64,000 nt of DNA from Flavobacteriaceae bacterium S0862 (GCA_023015825.1 JALKAW010000001.1:310001-374000), one strand, 5' to 3'. Shown: positions 17,193 through 26,723, numbered from the stretch's first letter. Made by a program: numbers and translations. The notes: generated by a model from the letters alone, not told the origin.

Positions 17193-18275
17193 CTAGTCTA
17201 TAAACACATCTTCTAACTTTGCTGTAAGTTGTCTAATTGGTACTTGCGAAAGATTTGTAACTATAGATATAACAATATTTTCTTCTGGATAGATCATCAA
17301 AAAAGTTGTAGATCCTATGCCTCCTCCTGAATGACTATATCTAGGTGTGCCATTTTTTGTTTTTATAACACCGAAGCCAATACCATATTCTGTGCTTTTT
17401 CCATCATCAGTATACAAAGGAGTTACTAATTCTTTAACTAACGCTTTAGATATTATTGTTGGATTAATAATTTCATTCCCAAATTTCAACAAATCTTCAG
17501 AAGTAGCGATAAAACCACCTCCAGCAGCTTTAAATTCATTGCTTACTTTTGGGCCAATAATAACTTCATCATTATCTTTAATATAAAATTGAGTTCTATT
17601 AGGCATTTCTTTGTCTACTAACCCAATAGTAGTACTTTTCATTTTTAAAGGATTGAAAATAGTTTCTTTCATATAAGCATTAAATTCAACTCCAGAAGCA
17701 TTTTGTACAACCACACTTAGTAAATTCCATCCATAAGTACTATAGCTATATTGGCTTCCTGGCTCAAATAAAAGAGAATCATTTTTAAAAATATTTAATC
17801 CTTCAACAATGGACATTTTTTTTATGTTAAATAGCTCTTTTTCATTATTTGAATAATCATAATGTCTAATTCCAGAAATATGACCACCAACTTGACGAAC
17901 CGAAAAGTCATATTTTTTTTTTGGAAAGTCAGGAACATAGGTGTAAATGCTTTCATCAAAATCTAGTTTTCCATCCTCCATGAGTTTTGCTAAGGCAACA
18001 GCAGTAAGTGATTTAGATATACTAGCTATTCTAAACTGTGTAGTTTTAGGCGATACTATCTTTTTACTTTCTATGTTGGAGTACCCAAAACCTTCGGACC
18101 AGATAAGTTTATCATTTTGAGATACCGAAATCGACATCCCCGGTATTTTTTCATATTCTAAAAACTCTTGAGCTATTACTCTGGCAGTGGTAATTTTTTG
18201 CTGAGTTACTAAATCAGTTGATTTACAAGAATTAAATAATAAAAATGCAAATAGTATTATGGATATTCTTTTCAT
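17193..18275 (-). CDS. Serine hydrolase, beta-lactamase (class C-like) family lipoprotein
   Basis: A 360-residue protein with a lipoprotein signal (LLFNSC, lipid-modified Cys17). The catalytic SxxK is ASISKS, with Ser85 and Lys88; the second motif is YSYSTYGWNLL (tyrosine acting as base) and the third is HSGGGIGS in place of the KTG box. This is the layout of class C beta-lactamase-like esterases and peptidases. It lies 12 bp downstream of a DUF1343 muramidase gene on the same strand. In Bacillus subtilis the corresponding amiE and namZ belong to a muropeptide-rescue cluster, so a role in cell-wall fragment turnover is a reasonable inference. Confidence 0.84.
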   Translation of the reverse strand: MKRISIILFAFLLFNSCKSTDLVTQQKITTARVIAQEFLEYEKIPGMSISVSQNDKLIWSEGFGYSNIESKKIVSPKTTQFRIASISKSLTAVALAKLMEDGKLDFDESIYTYVPDFPKKKYDFSVRQVGGHISGIRHYDYSNNEKELFNIKKMSIVEGLNIFKNDSLLFEPGSQYSYSTYGWNLLSVVVQNASGVEFNAYMKETIFNPLKMKSTTIGLVDKEMPNRTQFYIKDNDEVIIGPKVSNEFKAAGGGFIATSEDLLKFGNEIINPTIISKALVKELVTPLYTDDGKSTEYGIGFGVIKTKNGTPRYSHSGGGIGSTTFLMIYPEENIVISIVTNLSQVPIRQLTAKLEDVFID

Positions 18276-18287
18276 GATTTATTAAAG

Positions 18288-19520
18288 TTATTTATAAATT
18301 AAATAATTAGATCGAACTAATTTAAAAGAGTCTAAATCTTCTTGCCAAGTAGCTTTAATGTCTGTTTCAGTCATTCCAGATTCTATTTTTTTCTGCAATG
18401 TTGTTGTTCCTGCATGTTTTGTAAATCCGTCCGTTAAAAAGAAAAGAGATTTATCAGTTGAATTTTGATAGGCTTTAATTATCCATTTTAAAGTCATTTC
18501 ATCATTTACTTTTATATCGCTCAAATCTTCACCATAACACAATTCGTCTTTATGCTTTGGGTATTTAGCACCAAAATTTGATTGAGGCGTGTAAGTAAAT
18601 GTCATTGTTTCTGGATTCAGAAAAGGCGCTCCATATCGTTGAAATTGAAATTCGGTGCCTCGTCCAGCATTCACATTGGTGCCTTCAAACAAGCCAAGAC
18701 TTGGATACAATTTTATGGATTGGTCATTAGGAAGGTTTGGTGAAGGTCTTATGGAAAGACTATAGGGCATATCGTGAGCGTAGTTTTTACATGGTATAAC
18801 AGTGATCTTACATTGAATTCCTTTTGGCAACCATTTTTCTCCATTAATCATTTGTGCGTATTCACCAATAGTCATACCATGTACCAAAGGAATTGGGTGC
18901 ATGCCTAAAAAACTTTGATACTCTTTTTCTAAGGTTGGACCATCAACATATTGGCCATTAGGATTTGGTCTATCTAAAATAATAAGTGGAATGTTGTTTT
19001 CAGAACAAGCTTCCATGATATAATGCAACGTTGAAATGTATGTGTAAAAACGCACGCCAACATCTTGTATATCAAAAATCATTATATCTATGCCTTCTAG
19101 CTGTTCTTTACTTGGTTTTTTGCTCGTTCCGTGAAGTGAAAGAATTGGCAAACCGGTTTTAATATCTACACCATCAGCAACATGTTCACCAGCATCAGCA
19201 TTTCCTCTAAAACCATGTTCTGGAGAAAACACTTTTTTTACATCTATGTTTAAACTAACCAACGAATCAACTAAATGCGTATATATAGTATTGTTTTTAA
19301 AAATAACGGAAGTTTGATTAGCAACAATCCCAACACTTTTTCCGTTTAAAAGCGGTAAATAGGTTTCGGTTTGATTAGCACCGACGATGATGTTTTTGTC
19401 ATCCTGAACTAGATTAGTAAGTTCATTATTGTTAGAATGTTGCTCTTTAGTTTTAGAACCACATGAAATGAATGCCAAAAGAAAGAATAAAACTGTATTT
19501 TTGAAAACGTTTAAAATCAT
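18288..19520 (-). CDS. DUF1343 / NamZ-type exo-beta-N-acetylmuramidase lipoprotein
   Basis: About 410 residues from the ATG at 19520-19518, which is followed by a lipoprotein signal (LFFLLAFISCGSK). A longer reading frame to 19721 overlaps the divergent permease gene and is low-complexity, so it is rejected. Conserved family segments are SVGIVANQTS, VFSPEHGFRGNADAGEHV, IMIFDIQDVGVRFYTYISTL, ILDRPNPNG and LFEGTNVNAGRGTEFQFQRY. DUF1343 proteins (YbbC/NamZ) release N-acetylmuramic acid from peptidoglycan fragments. The partner downstream is a beta-lactamase-fold hydrolase. Only 9 bp separate this start from the divergent permease start. Confidence 0.88.
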   Translation of the reverse strand: MILNVFKNTVLFFLLAFISCGSKTKEQHSNNNELTNLVQDDKNIIVGANQTETYLPLLNGKSVGIVANQTSVIFKNNTIYTHLVDSLVSLNIDVKKVFSPEHGFRGNADAGEHVADGVDIKTGLPILSLHGTSKKPSKEQLEGIDIMIFDIQDVGVRFYTYISTLHYIMEACSENNIPLIILDRPNPNGQYVDGPTLEKEYQSFLGMHPIPLVHGMTIGEYAQMINGEKWLPKGIQCKITVIPCKNYAHDMPYSLSIRPSPNLPNDQSIKLYPSLGLFEGTNVNAGRGTEFQFQRYGAPFLNPETMTFTYTPQSNFGAKYPKHKDELCYGEDLSDIKVNDEMTLKWIIKAYQNSTDKSLFFLTDGFTKHAGTTTLQKKIESGMTETDIKATWQEDLDSFKLVRSNYLIYK

Positions 19521-19529
19521 TATCACAAA

Positions 19530-20765
19530 TTGAAATTCGAGTATTTTATTGCTAAACGCATTATTGGTAGCAAGTCGTATAAAAGTAGTGTATCGGCACC
19601 AATAATAAAAATTGGAATTACTGCTATTGCCATTGGCATGGTAGTGATGATGATTGCTATTGCAACAGGTATTGGTTTGCAACAAAAAATCCGTGATAAA
19701 GCAGTCGCTTTTAATGGACATATAACCATTACGACTTTTAACTCAAATGCTTCTGATGAATCGGAAGTACCACTCTCTATCAATCAAGATTTCTACCCAA
19801 ATTTCTCCAATATAGATGGGATTACTCATATTCAGGGTATTGCCACGAAATGGGGTTTGATTAGGACAGAAACCGATTTTGATGGAGCAGTCTTAAAAGG
19901 TGTTGGATTAGATTATGATTGGCGCTATTTTCAAGAGTTTTTAATAGAAGGTAAATTACCAAAATTTGGAGATAATATTAGTAATGAGGTACTAATATCG
20001 CAGTATTTAGCCAGTAGATTACAGTTTAAAGTTGGTGATACTTTTCAAATGTTATTTGGTAAAGAATCGGTTGATATGTTACCCTTTATTAGAACATTTA
20101 CCATTTCAGGGATTTATAATTCAGGTTTTCAAGAATTAGACGAAACTTATTTACTAGGAGATATTAGACATATCCGTTTTTTTAACAAATGGGAAGATGA
20201 CCAAATTGGACACTTTGAAGTTTTTATAGACGATTATTCTCAAATAGTCCAGAAAGAAGAAGAAATCTACCAAAATATTTCTTCCTTTTATACCTCCAGA
20301 ACTGTTGAAGAAAAATATCCTACAGTATTTGAATGGATAAATATTTTTGATAAAAACATATATGCTATTATTGGTATTATGATTTTAGTAGCAGGCATTA
20401 ATATGATTACTGCACTCTTGGTATTAATCTTGGAAAGAACACAAATGATAGGTGTTTTAAAAGCCCTTGGTAGCAATAATTGGAGTATTAGAAAACTATT
20501 TTTATACAATGCCTCTTATTTAATTGTCTTAGGATTATTTTGGGGTAACCTCATTGGTTTAGGCTTATTGTTTGCTCAAAAATACTTTAAACTATTTCCG
20601 TTAGACCCTAGTGTCTATTATGTGACCGAAGCACCTGTTTACATAAGTGCAACTTATATTATTGCACTTAATATTGGCACGTTTATTTTGTGCTTAATAA
20701 TGTTGTTAGTGCCTTCATACATTATCACAAAAATATCTCCAGTCAAAGCTATGCGATTTGAATAG
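19530..20765 (+). CDS. ABC transporter permease of the LolC/LolE-FtsX family
   Basis: A 411-residue membrane protein. N-terminal FEYFIAKRIIGSK is the hallmark of LolC/E-type permeases and requires the TTG start at 19530. One transmembrane helix near residues 25-50 is followed by a periplasmic MacB-like domain of about 220 residues, then three helices (about 275-405) ending SPVKAMRFE. Such permeases with a LolD ATPase extract lipoproteins from the inner membrane. No ATPase gene is adjacent; it must be elsewhere. Divergent from the DUF1343 gene by 9 bp. Confidence 0.85.
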   Translation: MKFEYFIAKRIIGSKSYKSSVSAPIIKIGITAIAIGMVVMMIAIATGIGLQQKIRDKAVAFNGHITITTFNSNASDESEVPLSINQDFYPNFSNIDGITHIQGIATKWGLIRTETDFDGAVLKGVGLDYDWRYFQEFLIEGKLPKFGDNISNEVLISQYLASRLQFKVGDTFQMLFGKESVDMLPFIRTFTISGIYNSGFQELDETYLLGDIRHIRFFNKWEDDQIGHFEVFIDDYSQIVQKEEEIYQNISSFYTSRTVEEKYPTVFEWINIFDKNIYAIIGIMILVAGINMITALLVLILERTQMIGVLKALGSNNWSIRKLFLYNASYLIVLGLFWGNLIGLGLLFAQKYFKLFPLDPSVYYVTEAPVYISATYIIALNIGTFILCLIMLLVPSYIITKISPVKAMRFE

Positions 20766-20783
20766 AATAGTCATAAGTTTTAC

Positions 20784-20791
20784 TATTTTTG
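20784..20791 (+). promoter_or_regulatory. Candidate -7 promoter element
   Basis: TATTTTTG fits TAnnTTTG, 18 bp before the ATG at 20810. The nearest TTG (20758-20760) is 23 bp upstream, longer than usual. The TTG inside this element is therefore better read as promoter than as a start codon. Confidence 0.4.
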
Positions 20792-20809
20792 CATCATCAA
20801 AAAATTAAA

Positions 20810-21790
20810 ATGGAATACGCTAAAAATATATTAGAAACCATTGGAAATACACCATTGGTAAAAATAAATAAGTTGGTTGAAGACTTACCATGTTTAGTAT
20901 TAGCTAAATACGAAACATTTAATCCAGGAAATTCTGTAAAGGATAGAATGGCTTTAAAAATGATTGAAGATGCTGAAGCAGATGGACGCTTAAAGCCTGG
21001 AGGTACTATTATTGAAGGGACTTCTGGAAATACTGGAATGGGTTTAGCTTTAGCAGCCATTGTAAAAGGTTACAAGTGCATTTTTGTGATTTCAGATAAG
21101 CAATCCAAAGAAAAAATGGATATACTACGTGCAGTAGGAGCCGAGGTGGTAGTGTGTCCAACAGATGTTGAGCCAACGGACCCTAGAAGTTATTATTCCG
21201 TTTCTAAACGTCTTGGAGAAGAAACGCCTAATTCATGGTATGTGAATCAATACGACAATCCAAGTAATGCTAAAGCACATTACGAAAGCACAGGACCAGA
21301 AATTTGGAAACAAACAGATGGTAAAGTCACACATTTTGTAGTAGGCGTAGGAACAGGAGGAACCGTATCAGGTGTTGGAAAATATTTAAAAGAGCAAAAT
21401 CCAAACATCAAAGTGTGGGGAATTGATACTTATGGTAGTGTGTTTAAAAAATATCACGAAACAGGTGAGTTTGATGAAAAGGAAATCTATCCTTATGTAA
21501 CTGAAGGGATAGGTGAGGATATTTTACCAGAAAATGTAGATTTTAGTATCATTGATGGCTTTACAAAAGTAACGGACAAAGATGCAGCCGTATATACCCA
21601 ACTCCTTGCTAAAAAAGAAGGTATGTTCTTAGGAAACTCAGCTGGAGCAGCAATTAAAGGGTTGTTGCAACTTAAAGAGCATTTTACAAAAGACGATGTT
21701 GTGGTGGTGTTATTCCATGACCATGGAAGTCGTTACGTTGGTAAAATGTTTAACGACGACTGGATGCGTGAAATGGGTTATCTAGATTAA
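20810..21790 (+). CDS. PLP-dependent cysteine synthase / cystathionine beta-synthase family enzyme
   Basis: A 326-residue fold type II PLP enzyme. Lys44 in NPGNSVKDR binds PLP, TSGNTG (about residues 72-77) is the substrate loop, GTGGTVSGVGKYL holds the phosphate, and GNSAGAAIKG is near the C-terminus. The EGIGEDILP segment is shared with cystathionine beta-synthases, so transsulfuration is as likely as O-acetylserine sulfhydrylation; the C-terminal CBS tandem of eukaryotic-type enzymes is absent. ATG 20810 is preferred to a TTG seven codons upstream that lies in the promoter. Cytoplasmic, sulfur amino-acid metabolism. Confidence 0.88.
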   Translation: MEYAKNILETIGNTPLVKINKLVEDLPCLVLAKYETFNPGNSVKDRMALKMIEDAEADGRLKPGGTIIEGTSGNTGMGLALAAIVKGYKCIFVISDKQSKEKMDILRAVGAEVVVCPTDVEPTDPRSYYSVSKRLGEETPNSWYVNQYDNPSNAKAHYESTGPEIWKQTDGKVTHFVVGVGTGGTVSGVGKYLKEQNPNIKVWGIDTYGSVFKKYHETGEFDEKEIYPYVTEGIGEDILPENVDFSIIDGFTKVTDKDAAVYTQLLAKKEGMFLGNSAGAAIKGLLQLKEHFTKDDVVVVLFHDHGSRYVGKMFNDDWMREMGYLD

Positions 21791-21796
21791 AATAAA

Positions 21797-23047
21797 TTAT
21801 TCATCTAGATTGTGAACAAACAATCCGCTTCTTAATTTAGGCTCAAACCAGGTTACTTTTGGAGGCATAATAAGGTCGTTGTCCGAGATGCTTATTAATT
21901 GCTTCATGCTTACTGGATACATAGAAAATGCGACTTTCATTTCGCCACTATCAACACGTTTTTCTAATTCACTAAGTCCACGCATACCACCTACAAAATC
22001 TATTCTCTTATCTTTTCTGAGGTCAACAATATTAAAAATTGGTTCAAGTACATTGGCAGATAGAATAGTAACATCAAGTTGTCCAACGGGATCGTTATCA
22101 TTGTAAGTCCCATCTTTTGCTGTAAGCTTGTACCATTTGTTGTTTATATACATTCCAAAAGTGTGCATAGTTTCTGGACGATACTGATGTTCTTTTTGCT
22201 CTATATCGAAATTAACTTGTAATTTCTCCATAAGGTCATCTTCAGATAAACCGTTAAGATCTTTTACAACACGATTATAATCTAAAATCTTTAATTGATT
22301 ATCTGGAAATACAACAGCCATAAAGTAATTGTCTCTTCCATTGTCATTGGAGTTCCCATTTCTAGAATTCCTTAATTCTTGACCAACTAAAGCGCCAGCA
22401 GCAGTACGATGGTGGCCATCAGCAATATAAATACTTGGAACCTCGGTTTTAAATAGCGATTCAATTTGATCAAGTGTATTTGCCGCATCAATAGTCCAAA
22501 GACGATGTCTAATGCCATCATCAGCAATAAAATCGTAAACAACATCATTGTTTTTAACTTCATTAACCAATTCATCGATGGCATTTACTTGAGGATACGA
22601 AAGGAATACAGGTTCGTAATTAAGTTTGCTGGCACGAATATGATTTTTTCTATCCTCTTCTTTATCTGGACGAGTTAACTCATGTTTTTTAATGATATTA
22701 TTAAAGTAATCGTCTATAGCACAACAACCAACTAAGCCTGTTTGTACATGATCATCCATAGTTAATTCGTAAACATAATAACTATTAGAAACATCTTGTT
22801 TAATAATATTTTGACTAACAAGATTGTCAAATTTTTCTTTTCCTTTTAAGTAAACTTCAGGAGCATAAAAATTAGAATCTTCTGGGAAATTAATTTCAGG
22901 CTTTATAACATTATAAAAAGACACAGGATTTCCTTCAGCCTCTAACTTAGCTTCCTTTGCATTTAATACATCATAGGGTTTACTGGCAACTGATTTTGCG
23001 TTTTCTTGTGTAGGACGAAATGCTTTAAAAGGAACAAATATAGACAT
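21797..23047 (-). CDS. DUF1015 family protein
   Basis: A 416-residue cytoplasmic protein with DUF1015 features: the N-terminal PFKAFRPTQENAKSVASKPY, then YDVLNAKEA, IADGHHRTAAG (about residues 210-220) and the C-terminal FSMYPVSMKQL..PPKVTWFEPK. The HxxRT-type motif suggests a ParB-fold nucleotide-binding site, although the family's reaction is not established. It converges on the PLP enzyme gene with 6 bp between stops. In many Bacteroidota it lies near serine biosynthesis genes; those are not in this window. Confidence 0.87.
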   Translation of the reverse strand: MSIFVPFKAFRPTQENAKSVASKPYDVLNAKEAKLEAEGNPVSFYNVIKPEINFPEDSNFYAPEVYLKGKEKFDNLVSQNIIKQDVSNSYYVYELTMDDHVQTGLVGCCAIDDYFNNIIKKHELTRPDKEEDRKNHIRASKLNYEPVFLSYPQVNAIDELVNEVKNNDVVYDFIADDGIRHRLWTIDAANTLDQIESLFKTEVPSIYIADGHHRTAAGALVGQELRNSRNGNSNDNGRDNYFMAVVFPDNQLKILDYNRVVKDLNGLSEDDLMEKLQVNFDIEQKEHQYRPETMHTFGMYINNKWYKLTAKDGTYNDNDPVGQLDVTILSANVLEPIFNIVDLRKDKRIDFVGGMRGLSELEKRVDSGEMKVAFSMYPVSMKQLISISDNDLIMPPKVTWFEPKLRSGLFVHNLDE

Positions 23048-23141
23048 GCTTTGTAAATTATATGTAAGGTTAATTGAAGCGTAAATGTAAAACTTCGATG
23101 GTTTTTTAACAAGAAAAACAAATGATTCTTACCGATAGTTA

Positions 23142-23645
23142 TTAACCTAGTTTTAAGCCATAAATTAGTTGACTACAAATTTGGCCATCTAAATCAATAA
23201 TATCTGGATAATGTCCCCATTTTTTAAAACCAAATTTTTCCAGAATAGCAATACTTGGTTTGTTTTTATCTAATAAAATAGCGAGCAGACTATTTTTGTT
23301 AACACGTTGACACTCATTAACTGTATGCTTAATTAATCTTGAAGCAATACCTTGTCTATGATGATTGTAGTTTATATAATAACTTATTTCTGCAACTTTT
23401 TTCATCGCTTGTCGACCACTTCTATAAGGCGATAAATAACAATAACCAACCACACGGTTGTTTTGTTCAGCTACGTAAATTGGGTAATCATTTTGGTTAA
23501 AAGAGTTAAACCAATTTAAGCGACTTTCCGCAGTTTCTTCTTGTAACGAACCATTAATACGTGCTCTAACTGCTTGGTTAAAAATTACAACTATTTCATC
23601 AAGATCAGAAACATTAGCGAATCGTATGTTAATATTTTGGGTCAT
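23142..23645 (-). CDS. GNAT family N-acetyltransferase
   Basis: A 167-residue single-domain GNAT. The acetyl-CoA loop appears as HHRQGIASRLIKHTVNECQR (about residues 96-115), preceded by the beta4 strand AEISYYINYNHH and followed by IAILEKFGFKKWGHYPDI. The closest general match is the phosphinothricin/methionine-sulfone acetyltransferase-like group, though the acceptor is unknown. It lies 31 bp downstream of the amidase gene on the same strand. Confidence 0.85.
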   Translation of the reverse strand: MTQNINIRFANVSDLDEIVVIFNQAVRARINGSLQEETAESRLNWFNSFNQNDYPIYVAEQNNRVVGYCYLSPYRSGRQAMKKVAEISYYINYNHHRQGIASRLIKHTVNECQRVNKNSLLAILLDKNKPSIAILEKFGFKKWGHYPDIIDLDGQICSQLIYGLKLG

Positions 23646-23676
23646 TAATTGGGTTAGTTACTTTGCTTATTTTCTT

Positions 23677-25212
23677 TTATGATTTAGGTGGAAGTATTCT
23701 ATGTTTTGTTCCTTGCTCGTAAGAATAGGAGAGTTTAATTAATGTTGGCTCGTCATACATTCTTCCAAGAAACTGAATGCCAACAGGTAAATTTCCTGGA
23801 CTCATTCCCATAGGTACAGTAAAAGCTGGTTGCCCTGTATGAGGCGCAATAATCTGGTTGTTATCACCTTTGTATTCTTCTTCAAAATTATCAATTCTGG
23901 CAGGTTTGTTATTCCAAGTTGGATAGACAATAGCATCTAATTTTAAAGAATCCATCACATTTTCTATGGCTTCTCTAAAAGCGATTCTTCTTTCATCATG
24001 ATAAGCATCCGAGCATTCGACATTTGTATTTCCCCATCTGCCATCAGCAGTTGTATATTGATTTAACCGTCTATTGGAAAATTCGGAAGTTGTGCCAACT
24101 CGTATAATGTCTTCAAGAGTTTTCATAGTGTCTCTTTTAACGTATGTTGCTAAATACGTTTCAATATCTTCTCTAAATTTAGCGCACCATTGGTTTTGAG
24201 CAAGACTTGAAAAATCTGGAACGACTACAGGGTCAATTATTTCGGTACCAAGGGCATTTAAATCTAAAAGTGCTTTTTCAAACAAATCTTTTATATCTGG
24301 ATCTATGTTATTATCACTTAACTCTCTAAGGACTCCAATTCTAGAACCTACTAGCCCGTTTTTATCAAGAAATTGGGTATAGCTGTTAGGTGTTTTTCCT
24401 TCAGAATTCTTTGTAATAGGGTCATCGGTATCATAACCTACCATTATTTCCATAACACGAGTTGCATCTTCAACGGTTCGACACATTGGTCCAACAACAT
24501 CATTTCGTAAAAATAATGGTGCAATTCCCTCTCTACTAATAAGCCCAAGTGTTGTTCTAAATCCTACAAGTGCACAATGTGATGAAGGACCTCGTATGGA
24601 GTTTCCTGTATCTGTTCCTAAACCTACAATACCAATATTTGAGGCAATGGCAGCGGCAGTACCACCACTTGAGCCAGCAGGTACATGATTTAAATTATAA
24701 GGATTACGAGTTGTTCCTCCAGTAGAACTTTTAGTATGCATAGCTGAAAAAGCCCACTCTGCCATATTGGACTTTGCAAGAATAATGGCGCCAGCATCAA
24801 TTAGTTTTTTTATAACAAAAGCATTTTCAGTGGGTATAAAATCTTTTAGTGCAAAAGATCCAGCTGTTGTTGGAAGCCCTATGGTATTAATATTATCTTT
24901 TACAATAATTGGAATACCATGAAGTGGACGTAAAACGCCTGTTTTTTTATATTCTTCATCAAGAGCCTTGGCTTGCGTAATGGCATTAGTATTAATAGTA
25001 GTAAGCGCATTTATCTTACTGTCTAAAGAATCGATGTCTTTTAAAAATGCAGCGACTAAAGTTTTACTATTGTAGTCGCCGTTTTTGTATGCCTTATGAA
25101 TTTCGGTAATGGTTAATTCTTCTAAATCTATTTGCTGAGGTTGATTAGGTTCTTGGCATCCATAAAGACAAAAAAACACAATTGCCGAAAGCGAAGTAAG
25201 GTTTTTAGACAT
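23677..25212 (-). CDS. Amidase-signature family lipoprotein
   Basis: A 511-residue amidase with a lipoprotein-like signal (FFCLYGCQE, Cys20). The amidase signature triad is visible: the catalytic lysine in IIVKDNINT, the cis-serine in GSSGGTAAAIAS and the nucleophilic serine in TDTGNSIRGPSS. Export of an amidase-signature enzyme is common in Bacteroidota and suggests hydrolysis of an extracytoplasmic amide. It may be co-transcribed with the GNAT gene. The substrate is unknown; an aryl-amidase or peptide-amidase role is possible. Confidence 0.87.
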   Translation of the reverse strand: MSKNLTSLSAIVFFCLYGCQEPNQPQQIDLEELTITEIHKAYKNGDYNSKTLVAAFLKDIDSLDSKINALTTINTNAITQAKALDEEYKKTGVLRPLHGIPIIVKDNINTIGLPTTAGSFALKDFIPTENAFVIKKLIDAGAIILAKSNMAEWAFSAMHTKSSTGGTTRNPYNLNHVPAGSSGGTAAAIASNIGIVGLGTDTGNSIRGPSSHCALVGFRTTLGLISREGIAPLFLRNDVVGPMCRTVEDATRVMEIMVGYDTDDPITKNSEGKTPNSYTQFLDKNGLVGSRIGVLRELSDNNIDPDIKDLFEKALLDLNALGTEIIDPVVVPDFSSLAQNQWCAKFREDIETYLATYVKRDTMKTLEDIIRVGTTSEFSNRRLNQYTTADGRWGNTNVECSDAYHDERRIAFREAIENVMDSLKLDAIVYPTWNNKPARIDNFEEEYKGDNNQIIAPHTGQPAFTVPMGMSPGNLPVGIQFLGRMYDEPTLIKLSYSYEQGTKHRILPPKS

Positions 25213-25315
25213 GATATTTAGCGGTTTAAAACACTAAAGGTAAGGGATTTTTATAAAAGTAGTAAATGCAATTTAACTTGGGATAAGGTTTATATAATGT
25301 ATTGATTTTTTGAGG

Positions 25316-25421
25316 TTCGTTTAATGCTTTTATGGATATGCGTCGTTTTAATGACTTGTATGCGACGTTAAACGAAGGTAGTCGTTTTTTCTTTCAAAAT
25401 CAATACGTAGTTATACGTATT
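25316..25421. repeat. Cluster of inverted and direct repeats upstream of the DUF2851 gene
   Basis: Within 106 bp: the inverted repeat TTCGTTTAA (25316-25324) and TTAAACGAA (25368-25376); the direct repeat TATGCGTCGTT (25337-25347) and TATGCGACGTT (25359-25369), offset 22 bp; and AATACGTA-GTTA-TACGTATT (25402-25421), a perfect 8-bp inverted repeat. No open frame of note. The arrangement looks like multiple regulator sites or a folded leader. Confidence 0.5.
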
Positions 25422-25454
25422 TCCTCTTACAACTATTTTAGCTAATTTAGTTAC

Positions 25455-26723
25455 ATGCAAGAAGACTTTCTACATCATATATGGAAATATAAAAAGTTTG
25501 ATGCCTTAGAATTGAAAACAACTGAAGCTGAAACAATTGTTGTTAAAAATTTTGGCACTCATAATTTTAGCGCTGGTCCAGATTTTTTTAATGCTCAAAT
25601 TAGTATTGGAGAACAACTTTGGGCAGGAAATGTAGAAATACACATTAATGCTAGTGATTGGTATGTGCACAATCATGAAAATGATAAAAACTATGACAAT
25701 GTGATTTTACATGTTGTTTGGGAACATGATATAGAAGTCTACAGAAAAGACAAAACCATAATACCAACTCTTGAGTTGAAACCATATGTATCTAAAGAGG
25801 TTTTATTAAGCTATGAAAAACTGTTTTCCAAAAAGCAAAGATGGATAAATTGTGAAAACGATTTTGCAGCTGTGGATGATTTTGTGTTGCAAAATTGGCT
25901 GGAGCGTTTGTTTTTTGAACGCTTGGTAAGAAAAGCTAATGATATTGAATTGCTCTTAAAACAATCTAACAATAGTTGGGAAGAAGTGCTCTTTAAGATG
26001 TTGGCTAAAAACTTTGGTTTAAAAGTCAATGCTGATGCTTTTTTGAGTTTAGCAAATTCATTCGATTTTTCAGTATTTCGAAAACAACAATCTAAACAAC
26101 AAAGTTTGGAAGCCTTGTTGTTTGGACAAGCTGGATTGCTTGATACAGATGCTCAAGAACATTATTTAAATGAGCTTCAAAAGGAGTATGAGTTTATAAA
26201 AACTAAGTTTCAACTTACTAATATTGGTGTATTACCAATCCATTTTTTTAGATTGCGTCCATCAAATTTCCCAACCATTAGATTATCGCAGCTCACAAAT
26301 TTATATCACAATCACAACAATTTATTTTCTAAAATAACTGAAGCAAAAACTAGTGAAGATATTTATACAATTTTCAATGTAAAAACAGCTTCGTTTTGGG
26401 AAACCCATTACACTTTTAATAAGACATCTATGCGCTCAGTTAAAAAGCCCACAAAATCGTTTATTGATCTTCTAATCATCAATACTATCGTGCCTTTAAA
26501 ATTTTCTTACGCAAAGCATCAAGGAAAAGTAGAGGATGATGTCATTTTTAGTATCATTCAACAATTGCCATCAGAAAAAAATAGTATAGTTAACAAATTC
26601 AATACTTTAACAGAGATATCTACTTCTGCATTTCATTCGCAAGCATTGTTACAATTAAAAAATGAGTATTGTGACAAAAATAAATGTTTACAATGTGCTA
26701 TTGGAAGTTCGTTAATTTCATAG
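25455..26723 (+). CDS. DUF2851 family protein
   Basis: A 422-residue cytoplasmic protein. It matches the DUF2851 family of Bacteroidota: N-terminal MQEDFLHHIWKYKKFD, then FSAGPDFFNAQISIG, WAGNVEIHINASDWYVH, NVILHVVWEHD, and a C-terminal CDKNKCLQCAIGSSL with three clustered cysteines. The function is not established. It lies downstream of an unusual repeat-rich intergenic region and is followed, after about 100 bp, by a PspC gene. Confidence 0.85.
   Translation: MQEDFLHHIWKYKKFDALELKTTEAETIVVKNFGTHNFSAGPDFFNAQISIGEQLWAGNVEIHINASDWYVHNHENDKNYDNVILHVVWEHDIEVYRKDKTIIPTLELKPYVSKEVLLSYEKLFSKKQRWINCENDFAAVDDFVLQNWLERLFFERLVRKANDIELLLKQSNNSWEEVLFKMLAKNFGLKVNADAFLSLANSFDFSVFRKQQSKQQSLEALLFGQAGLLDTDAQEHYLNELQKEYEFIKTKFQLTNIGVLPIHFFRLRPSNFPTIRLSQLTNLYHNHNNLFSKITEAKTSEDIYTIFNVKTASFWETHYTFNKTSMRSVKKPTKSFIDLLIINTIVPLKFSYAKHQGKVEDDVIFSIIQQLPSEKNSIVNKFNTLTEISTSAFHSQALLQLKNEYCDKNKCLQCAIGSSLIS

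Noticed and set aside
19521-19721. 67-codon N-terminal extension of the DUF1343 protein
   Set aside because: It is antisense to the permease gene, is His/Asn/Ser-rich and would bury the lipoprotein signal.
21781-21820. Repeated ATCTAGAT at the convergent ends of the PLP enzyme and DUF1015 genes
   Set aside because: Both copies are explained by coding of the C-terminal Leu-Asp residues; no T-run follows.
25316-25376. Integron attC site
   Set aside because: Only the two outer half-sites fit, the inner arms are in a different register, and no integron integrase or cassette array is present. Kept as a repeat cluster.
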